From contig QRDG01000414.1 of the NCBI GenBank assembly GCA_012064385.1, positions 1,821,280 through 1,885,279 of the forward strand: a stretch of DNA of 64,000 nucleotides. The letters run 5' to 3'. The notes beneath the pieces were generated by a model. It was not told where the DNA came from. It did no database searches and saw only the letters and a list, made by a program, of their open reading frames with translations. Shown here piece after piece: positions 57,442 to 64,000 of the stretch. The translations under genes and the position numbers were made by a program. Origin of the DNA: Puccinellia tenuiflora (taxonomy: Eukaryota > Streptophyta > Magnoliopsida > Poales > Poaceae). Within the stretch, counting starts at the first letter, position 1, and the number at the start of each line of letters is the position of its first letter.

Positions 57442-57990
57442 CTGCGGGAGGCGGAGACGGCCGGAGGCGGAGGCGGAGGCGCGTGGTGGAGGCGAGGTGG
57501 TGGAGGCGGAGGCGCGTGGTGGAGGCGGAGGCGCGTGGTGGAGCAGGGGCAGGGGCCGGCGGCGCACGGAGGTGGAGGGGCAGGGGCCGGCGGCGCACGG
57601 AGGTGGAGGCGTTCGGGGCCGGCGCGCGGCGCACCGAGGTGGAGGCGCAGGGGCGTGCAGGCGGCGGCGCAGGGGCTTGCAGCGGCTACGCAGGCGGCGG
57701 CGCAGGGCGCGAGGGAGCGATTCCCGGCGGCGGCAGCCTGACGGCGTCTCGTCGGCGATCAGGAGCCCGGAGGCGCGTCGGTTCGTCTGCGGTGGATTTG
57801 GCCAAGAATGGCCAAGTCCCGCGCTCTTGGAGCCTTGTTTTTGACCTTTGGTACCGATTTGTGCCACCAACCGGTACCAAAGGTGCTTTGGTACCGGTTG
57901 TAGCTACCAACCGGTACCACAGATCCACCAAAAATTGCGCGCGAACCGCTGGACCTTTGGTACCGGTTTTTCTCACTAACCGATACCAAA
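57442..57990 (-). promoter_or_regulatory. GC-rich ORF1 leader exon and internal repeat block
   Basis: 57442-57780 is GGAGGCGGAGGCG-type sequence, counterpart of 43510-43830. 57841-57990 holds inverted TTTGGTACCGGTT repeats. Open frames on both strands here have R/G/P-rich junk translations. This is the likely promoter and transposase-binding region for ORF1. Confidence 0.55.
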
Positions 57991-58609
57991 GGGTTTTTCT
58001 CTCTTTTTCTTTTCCTGTTTTATTAAAACAACTATAACTTTTGAAAGAAAAGTCCAAATGACATGAAACCAATTTCTAAATTTTTGTAAAATTAAAAGCT
58101 ATCAACTAATAATAATTTTGTGATGTTTTGTAACATTTTCAAATTTTTAAATTTCAAAATGGAATTAAATATTTCTAGAAACTATAATTAAGTCTAGAAA
58201 TTTGTCCCATTTCCAGCAGAATCGGCAGAAATTTGTGATTTTTAAAAGAGGTGGATGGAAATCTTTTCTTTGAAAACAAATTGATTATTTGTGCATATAA
58301 CATGTTCTAGCATATTAAAAAAATGAATCACCCAAGTTTTGCAACATATTTCTGGTAGGTCCTTCACAAAAAAAACCATTTCTGACACTCGAAAAATGGA
58401 AAATGGTTTTTTTATTCAATAAAAAAAAACTTCTTTCGTCAACATTGTCCGTGCTTCCAAGATGCATGTTTGTGTGGAATATGGACCCATTCAAACAAAC
58501 TATGCCATGTATTTGGCCATAACACCCGTTATTTCGACAGAAACCCTAGAATGTTAGGAGGAGATAGCTCTTTGTTGTGAACAAGTTTTCAACAGAACTG
58601 TCGTACTGC
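57991..58609. other. A/T-rich CACTA interior without a gene
   Basis: I see no coding or structural RNA signal. It contains the first copy of a 66-bp direct repeat (58442-58507). Confidence 0.5.
58442..58507. repeat. 66-bp direct repeat, copy 1 (copy 2 at 60028-60093)
   Basis: The two copies are identical from ACATTGTCCGTGCTTCC to CAAACTATGCCA. They bracket a 1.52-kb module with the small ORF, the 182-bp tandem array, a plus-strand TATA box and a hairpin. Confidence 0.92.
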
Positions 58610-58996
58610 CTAGGACATATTCCAAGTTCCTGAGCTGCGGGGTGCTGAGCCTCCAGCGCTGCGCATCCAAAGAGAAGGAACCCTCACAGGGTCATAGCTC
58701 ATGTGAGAAGGAACCCTCTGAAGAAACGACCACCTACTGTCATACTGCCTATCCAATAGATACATGTAGCGACAGACGTGCTTATCCTCCTCCCTGATAC
58801 GACGACGTACCACCTCCTCGGAGGCCGGCTCCCTCTGCACCGAGCGTGGCCCACGCGACTGCCACCACAGAAGATCCGGGTCGACGACGTCACCCGGATT
58901 CCTCACCAAGCTGCGCGTCCCGGAAGGTAGCACCTCCCAGTGCCAGCCCGGTGGAGCCCAGTCCCGCACATCGCCCCTCTGGTCCAACATGGACAT
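58610..58996 (-). CDS. Small CACTA-internal ORF, 128 aa, unknown
   Basis: From ATG 58996 the frame reads MSMLDQRGDVRDWAPPGWHW and stays open to a stop at 58610-58612. Trp/Arg-rich, with a charged middle (SEEVVRRRIREEDKHVCRY). A TATATATATA stretch at 59062-59072 lies about 65 bases upstream on the same strand, a possible promoter. No family recognised. The track-style TTG extension upstream is not credible. It could be a host gene fragment captured by the transposon. Confidence 0.5.
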   Translation of the reverse strand: MSMLDQRGDVRDWAPPGWHWEVLPSGTRSLVRNPGDVVDPDLLWWQSRGPRSVQREPASEEVVRRRIREEDKHVCRYMYLLDRQYDSRWSFLQRVPSHMSYDPVRVPSLWMRSAGGSAPRSSGTWNMS

Positions 58997-59084
58997 CGTC
59001 GCCGAGTGATGAGGTTGCAGATATGAGTTTAGATGTGATATGGCAATGGAGGCCAAGCCTACATATATATATAGAGTGATCAGG

Positions 59085-59595
59085 GCCTTTAGTACCGGTT
59101 CGTGTTACTAACCGGGACTAAAGAAGCACACGGATCGTGTGTTTCTTTGAAGCGCTTGTGAGCCGTTGGATCAGGGGTGTGTTTCTTTAGAGCGCTTGTG
59201 AGCCGTTGGATCAGAAGCACACGGATCATGTGTTTCCTTCGAGCGCTTGTGAGCTGTTGGATCAGTGCCTTTAGTACCGGTTCGTGTTACCAACCGGGAC
59301 TAAAGAAGCACACGGATCGTGTGTTTCTTTCAAGCGCTTGTGAGCCGTTGGATCAGGAGTGTGTTTCTTTAGAGCGCTTGTGAGCCGTTGGATCAGAAGC
59401 ACACGGATCGTGTGTTTCCTTCGAGCGTTTGTGAGCTGTTGGATCAGTGCCTTTAGTACCGGTTCGTGTTACCAACCGGGACTAAAGAAGCACACAGATC
59501 GTGTGTTTCTTTCAAGCACTTGTGAGCCGTTGGATCAGGGGTGTGTTTCTTTACAGCGCTTGTGAGCCGTTGGATCAGGGGTGTGTTTCTCTAAT
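59085..59595 (+). repeat. 182-bp tandem array, about 2.8 copies
   Basis: Units begin GCCTTTAGTACCGGTTCGTG at 59085, 59267 and 59449. Each has an inverted GTACCGGTT...AACCGGGAC core and two or three copies of a GTGAGC(C/T)GTTGGATCAG subunit. Copies are nearly identical, so recently amplified. Identical open frames at a 182-base offset are a by-product. Confidence 0.93.
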
Positions 59596-59599
59596 CGCC

Positions 59600-59725
59600 T
59601 ATAAATAGCGACGTCCCTGCTGCGAAATGGCACACAACGAGCGTCTACCTTTGCCACCGAACCCAATGGTTGGATTTAGCCTACCCGCTGGCATGTTCCC
59701 TAACACAAGCCCTCGGGTAGGTTGA
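59600..59725 (+). promoter_or_regulatory. Plus-strand TATA box after the tandem array
   Basis: TATAAATA at 59600-59607 lies directly after the array and is opposite in direction to all the element's genes. A 32-codon frame from ATG 59627 (MAHNERLPLPPNP) begins too close to the TATA box to be a normal coding start, so any transcript is probably non-coding or codes further on. Confidence 0.4.
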
Positions 59726-59928
59726 ATCCAACCACTAGATTAGGGTGACACAATGATGAATTGCCGAGGAAGTGGGAGTGGCTGCAAGGCTCTTTGATGA
59801 TCTACAACATTCCCAACACTTTTTGGGATGGTCGTTAGATCATCAAAGAAGTCTTGCGGCTGCTTGGATCGAAGGTCGATTTGCTGCTCACTTCAGTTCA
59901 TCGACCGAATACAAATCATTCGGATTCC

Positions 59929-59994
59929 CGTCATACAGCCCAACGGTGCATTTGATATGCAGGCACTCACGAGCCACCGTTGGGCTGTATGACG
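59929..59994. repeat. 20-bp perfect inverted repeat with 26-base loop
   Basis: CGTCATACAGCCCAACGGTG (59929-59948) and its exact complement (59975-59994) would form a strong hairpin. The pairing extends outward with one bulge (TTCCC/GGGGAA). Confidence 0.9.
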
Positions 59995-60123
59995 GGGAAA
60001 CCGTGTGCATTTGATAAAAGGTTTAATACATTGTCCGTGCTTCCAAGATGCATGTTTGTGTGGAATATGGACCCATTCAAACAAACTATGCCAAGTTTAT
60101 TATTACACATCACCAACACATCC

Positions 60124-63100
60124 CTATCTAGTCTTCTGAGTTTTCTTCGTGTGTTTCCCTTTCTTCTGATTGCGACGCAACCATGGACAATCTTCGTTAT
60201 TTAACACGATGCTTGGGTCAGTTTTCACCTTGAAGGGTGCAATATAATCAAACTTATTATAATCTTCTGACATGTCTGTCTTGTCCTCCACTCCCACGAT
60301 GTTTCTTTTTCCTGAAAGAACTATGTGGCGCTTTGGCTCATCATATGCTGTGTCCTCTTGCCTTTCTTTTCTTTTTTTCGGTTTGGTAGACATGTCCTTC
60401 ACATAGAAAACCTGGGCCACTTCACTGGCAAGCACGAATGGTTCGGTCTCGTATGCTAGATTCTTGAGATCCACTGTAGTCATTCCGTACTGTGGGTCTA
60501 CCTGCACCCCGTCTTTCAGGTTGAACCATTTGCACCGGAACAAAGGGATCTTGAAAGTAGGTCCATAGTCAAGTTCCCATATCTCCTCTATGTACCCATA
60601 ATATGTGACCTTCTTCCCATTGTCGTCTGCTGCATCAAAGCGGACACCACTGTTTTGGTTGGTGCTCTTTTGATCTTGGGCGATCGTGTAAAATGTATTC
60701 CCATTTATCTCGTACCCTTGAAAAGTCGATATACAAAAAGATGGTTGCTTGGCCAACAAGTATAGTTGTTCTTCAATAGTGGTGTCATTAATGAGATGTG
60801 TTTGCAACCAACCGCCGAAAGTCGTCTGGTGTTCTCCATCAATCCAATCTTCACCTTGCTCCGGATATTTTGAGCGTAAAATATCCTTGTGTTCCAATAT
60901 ATACGGAGCCACCATGCTGGAATTATGTAGGACTGTGTAGTGTGCTTTAGTGAAAGAATGTCCGTCCATATTTATTTTTACTCTCTTTCCTAGCGTGCCT
61001 TTTCCACGCAGTCTCCCCTCATAGCGTGATTCAGGAACACCGATCGGCTTAAGGTCAGGAATAAAGTCAACACAAAACTCAATGACCTCCTCTGTTCCAT
61101 AGCCCTTGGAGATGCTTCCTTCTGGCCTAGCACGGTTATGAACGTATTTCTTCAAGACTCCCATGAATCTCTCAAAGGGGAACATGTTGTGTAGAAATAC
61201 AGGACCGAGAACGTGAATCTCTTCGACTAGGTGAACTATGAGGTGCGTCATAATATTGAAGAAGGATGGTGGAAACACCAACTCGAAGCTGACAAGACAT
61301 TGCACCACATCCTTCTGTAAATTTGATAGAGTTAGTGGATTGATCACCTTCTGAGAAATTGCATTGAGGAATGCACATAGCTTCACAATGGGTACTCGAA
61401 CATTTTCTGGCAGAAGCCCCCTCAATGCAATCGGAAGTAATTGTGTCATAATGACGTGGCAGTCATGAGACTTTAGGTTTTGAAACTTTTTCTCTGTCAT
61501 GTTTATTATTCCCTTTATATTCGACGAGAAGCCAGACGGGACCTTGATGCTGCTGAGGACTTCAAAAAAGATCTCCTTCTCTTCTTTTGTAAGAGCGTAA
61601 CTGGCAATACCTTGATACTTCTCTGGATTCAGGTTGTCTCGTTCGTGCATACGTTGCTGGTCCTGCCGTGCATCCGGTGTATCTTTTGTCTTCCCGTACA
61701 CGCCCAAGCAGTTTAGCAGGTTCACGCAAAGATTTTTCGTCACGTGCATCACGTCGATTGAAGAGTGAACCTCTAGGATTTTCCAATAGGGTAGCTCCCA
61801 AAATATAGACATCTTCTTCCACATGGGTACGTGTCCGGCACTGTTATTCGGAACAGATTGTCCGCCAGGACCCTTTCCAAAGATCACTTTTAAATCCTTC
61901 ACCATATCATATATAACATCCCCAGTAGGGCGGGTAGGCTTCATCCGGCTATCTGCCTCACCTCTGAAATGCTTGCCTCCTCCCATTCTTACGACATGTT
62001 GTTTTGGAAGAAATCGACGATGCCCCAAGTACACATTCTTGTTTCCCAAATATATACTGTCAGTCTCACCTAAACAGTGTGTGCATGCATTGTATCCCTT
62101 GTTTGATTGTCCTGAAATGTTACTAAGAGCAGGCCAATCATTGATGGTTACGAACAACAACCCTCGTAGGTTAAATTCCTTTTGTTCGTGCTCATCCCAC
62201 ACAGGTACACCTTCTTCATCCCACAACTGTAAAAGTTCTTCAACTAATGGCCTCAGGTACACATCAATGTCGTTGCCGGGTTGCCTCGGGCCTTGGATGA
62301 GCACTGGCATCATAATGAACTTCCGCTTCATGCACAACCAAGGAGGAAGGTTATAGATACATAGAGTCACTGGCCAGGTGCTATGACTGGAGCTCTGCTC
62401 TCCAAAAGGATTAAAGCCATCTGTACTTAGACCAAATCTTAAGTTCCTCACGTCATCTGCAAATGTCTTGAACTCTTTGTCGATTTTTCTCCACTGCGAC
62501 CCGTCAGCGGGGTGTCTCAGCATCACGTCTTTCTTACGGTCTTCTTTGTGCCATCGCAACAACTTGGCATGCTCTTTGTTTTGAAACAAACGTTTCAACC
62601 GTGGTATTATAGGAGCATACCACATCACCTTGACAGGAACCCTCTTCCTGGGGCGCGGCTCGCCCTCAACATCACCAGGGTCATCTCGCCTGATCTTATA
62701 CCGCAATGCACCGCATACCGGGCATGCATTCAAATTCTCGTACTTCTCACCGCGGTAGAGGATGCAGTCATTGATGCATGCATGTATTTTCTGCACCTCT
62801 AATCCTAGAGGGCAGACAACCTTCTTTGCTTCATACGTACTAGAGGGCAATACATTCTCCCCTGGAAGCATCTTCTTTATTATTTTCAGCAACTTTTCAA
62901 AACCCTTGTCAGAAGTACCATTCTCTGCCTTCCATTGCAGCAATTCCAATGTGGTACCCAGCTTTTTCTGACCATCTTCGCAATTTGGGTACAACAATTT
63001 GTTGTGATCCTCTAACATTCTCTCCAACTTCAACTTCTCGTTTTCACTTCCGCAGTTAATCTTCGCATCATGAATGGCCCGACCTAAATCGTCATCGGGG

Positions 63101-63450
63101 TCATCAAAAATGAGCTCTTCTGCGTCTTCGTCTCCCCCCATTGTCATATCATCGTGTTCAGTGAACATAGGATAGTTGTCGTTATCCTCTTCTTCTTCGT
63201 TGTCTTCCATTATAACCCCTATTTCTCCGTGCTTTGTCCAACAATTATAGCCGGGCATGAAACCGTTCTGTAACAGGTGGGCGTGAATGGTTCTTGAGGT
63301 AGAGTAATCCTTCATATTCTTATAGGAACTACATGGACAACACATGAAACCATTCGACCGCTTGCTTGCCTCAGCCACGTGGAGAAAATTATGCATGCCA
63401 TTAATAAACTCGGAACAACGTCGGTCACTGTACATCCATTGTCGGTTCAT
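60124..63450 (-). CDS. TNP2-like CACTA transposase, main exon intact
   Basis: The exon is open for 1,108 codons after the acceptor TAATGCAG at 63451-63458, with the first in-exon codon ATG 63450. Residue numbers below count from the ATG two codons earlier. Transposase-associated domain at 5-80 (MYSDRRCSEF, GYNCWTKHGE), an acidic linker, CPVC at 245, the TNP2/Transposase_21 core (GLSTDGFNPFG 342, TINDWPALSNISG 437, CTHC 458, SSIDVMHVTKNL 565), DUF4218-like region 720-800 (HLVEEIHVLGPV, MGVLKKYVHNRARPEGSI), DUF4216-like region 945-1025 (YYGYIEEIWEL, VFYVKD), and a Lys-rich nuclear tail. The first exon upstream was not pinned down. It should catalyse excision and insertion at CACTA ends. Confidence 0.92.
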   Translation of the reverse strand: MNRQWMYSDRRCSEFINGMHNFLHVAEASKRSNGFMCCPCSSYKNMKDYSTSRTIHAHLLQNGFMPGYNCWTKHGEIGVIMEDNEEEEDNDNYPMFTEHDDMTMGGDEDAEELIFDDPDDDLGRAIHDAKINCGSENEKLKLERMLEDHNKLLYPNCEDGQKKLGTTLELLQWKAENGTSDKGFEKLLKIIKKMLPGENVLPSSTYEAKKVVCPLGLEVQKIHACINDCILYRGEKYENLNACPVCGALRYKIRRDDPGDVEGEPRPRKRVPVKVMWYAPIIPRLKRLFQNKEHAKLLRWHKEDRKKDVMLRHPADGSQWRKIDKEFKTFADDVRNLRFGLSTDGFNPFGEQSSSHSTWPVTLCIYNLPPWLCMKRKFIMMPVLIQGPRQPGNDIDVYLRPLVEELLQLWDEEGVPVWDEHEQKEFNLRGLLFVTINDWPALSNISGQSNKGYNACTHCLGETDSIYLGNKNVYLGHRRFLPKQHVVRMGGGKHFRGEADSRMKPTRPTGDVIYDMVKDLKVIFGKGPGGQSVPNNSAGHVPMWKKMSIFWELPYWKILEVHSSIDVMHVTKNLCVNLLNCLGVYGKTKDTPDARQDQQRMHERDNLNPEKYQGIASYALTKEEKEIFFEVLSSIKVPSGFSSNIKGIINMTEKKFQNLKSHDCHVIMTQLLPIALRGLLPENVRVPIVKLCAFLNAISQKVINPLTLSNLQKDVVQCLVSFELVFPPSFFNIMTHLIVHLVEEIHVLGPVFLHNMFPFERFMGVLKKYVHNRARPEGSISKGYGTEEVIEFCVDFIPDLKPIGVPESRYEGRLRGKGTLGKRVKINMDGHSFTKAHYTVLHNSSMVAPYILEHKDILRSKYPEQGEDWIDGEHQTTFGGWLQTHLINDTTIEEQLYLLAKQPSFCISTFQGYEINGNTFYTIAQDQKSTNQNSGVRFDAADDNGKKVTYYGYIEEIWELDYGPTFKIPLFRCKWFNLKDGVQVDPQYGMTTVDLKNLAYETEPFVLASEVAQVFYVKDMSTKPKKRKERQEDTAYDEPKRHIVLSGKRNIVGVEDKTDMSEDYNKFDYIAPFKVKTDPSIVLNNEDCPWLRRNQKKGKHTKKTQKTR

Positions 63451-63614
63451 CTGCATTATATAAGTATATCAATAACCGTTAATTACACTACTTCATAAAT
63501 AGATGAGTGACAAAATTAATTAATATTCAAGTTCATCACATTAAAAGCAAATTAGAGTACTGACCAAATGTAATACATAGTTCTCATAAAACATACACTC
63601 AAACTAACATACAA

Positions 63615-63941
63615 CTATCTAAAAAAATTAAAACCAACAAAAAATGCGATGAAAATCGCAACTAAGGTAACTACTGAACCAACAGCATAATGATACCAAG
63701 CCTCTTGATTAATGGCATATTTTCTAATCTTTTTAATCTTCAAGCGCATTGCATCCATCTTGATCTGGTGATCATCGACGACGTCGGCAAACTTCAAGTC
63801 CAATTTCATCTTCTCTTCTAGGCATTGCAGACGAAGATCTTCACTTCTTTTCAATTTTTCTTTCAAATCATTATTTTCTTTCTCAAATAAATTGAGCATC
63901 TCGACAAGAGGGTCGGTTGTAATTTCTGGTTCAACTACCTC
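63615..63941 (-). CDS. Coiled-coil, tail-anchored membrane protein of the CACTA element (last exon)
   Basis: An acceptor TATCTAG at 63942-63948 is followed by an open exon beginning EVVEPEITTDPLVEML, a charged coiled coil (FEKENNDLKEKLKRSEDL, KIKKIRKYA) and one C-terminal hydrophobic segment (AVGSVVTLVAIFIAFFVGF) just before the stop, the layout of a tail-anchored protein. Earlier exons lie beyond the window. It runs in the same direction and just upstream of the transposase. I recall similar ORFs near Triticeae CACTA transposases, but this was not checked. Confidence 0.6.
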   Translation of the reverse strand, partial: EVVEPEITTDPLVEMLNLFEKENNDLKEKLKRSEDLRLQCLEEKMKLDLKFADVVDDHQIKMDAMRLKIKKIRKYAINQEAWYHYAVGSVVTLVAIFIAFFVGFNFFR

Positions 63942-64000
63942 CTAGATAAAATATCTATGTCAAGTTGGTCGGCATAATTGTCACATGACAAAATGAAACA

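Larger units (their letters stand above)
49962..64000 (-). mobile_element. Large CACTA transposon, nearly intact, right end off window
   Basis: The left end CACTAGTGGAAAAAC at 49962 matches the first element's terminal repeat. GTACCGGTT/AACCGGTAC repeats follow. Minus-strand genes: ORF1-Ulp1 (50481-54273), a small ORF (58610-58996), TNP2 transposase (60124-63450) and a coiled-coil membrane protein (63615-63941, continuing upstream). Internal repeat blocks of the terminal type lie at 57841-57990 and 59085-59595. A Helitron (54650-57310) is inserted. At least 11.4 kb without the Helitron. Confidence 0.9.

Noticed and set aside
57349..58072. Long GC-rich frames on both strands
   Set aside because: Same leader composition effect in the second CACTA element.
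59177..59565. Two near-identical 68-codon frames
   Set aside because: They are a by-product of the 182-bp tandem array.
59085..59595. CRISPR-like array
   Set aside because: The 182-bp units are contiguous, without unique spacers, and the genome is a plant's.

Overview
This window is nuclear DNA of a grass, most likely a Triticeae species (wheat, barley or Aegilops type). The signs are spliced genes, dense nested transposons, CACTA elements whose ends carry ACCGGT/CCCGGTT-rich repeats, and non-autonomous Gypsy elements with TGATACGTCTCC-type LTRs. There is no bacterial, organellar or viral gene organisation. All product names come from motifs read by eye; no database search was run.

Layout. 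(1) 1-3217: a multi-exon gene on the minus strand recognisable as AUGMIN subunit 4 (AUG4). Its 3' end lies off the window, and two single-base frameshifts sit in exons 1 and 4. (2) 3932-23503: one CACTA-type element (3-bp duplication ACT) swollen by nested insertions: a hAT element, a solo LTR, and a minus-strand non-autonomous Gypsy element that itself contains a very young plus-strand Gypsy element with two LTRs that look identical. (3) 24377-26876: an intact two-exon F-box gene. (4) 27595-34855: a second, decayed copy of the AUG4/F-box block, whose F-box is split by a Copia-type element (5-bp duplication GCCAT). (5) 37553-48805: a third decayed copy. Its AUG4 fragment is split by a complete 9.76-kb CACTA element with broken genes, and its F-box survives only as a 5' piece. 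(6) 49172-49858: a type I (M-alpha-like) MADS-box gene, minus strand, with a shortened N terminus and a CACTA element 17 bp upstream of its TATA box. (7) 49962-64000 and beyond: a second large CACTA element that looks nearly autonomous, with an intact 1,108-aa TNP2-type transposase exon, a seven-exon ORF1 fused in frame to a Ulp1-type SUMO protease, and a coiled-coil tail-anchored membrane protein. A Helitron sits in its leader intron.

How it fits together. Removing the 19.6-kb CACTA nest at 3932-23503 leaves AUG4 and the F-box gene head to head about 1.6 kb apart. The same pairing, with AUG4 reduced to fossil exons, recurs twice downstream. The window is therefore best read as a triplicated divergent AUG4/F-box block eroded and expanded by transposons. 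The most interesting machinery is the gene set of the second CACTA element, especially the transposase, protease-fusion and membrane-protein combination and its internal repeat and hairpin module at 58.4-60.1 kb.
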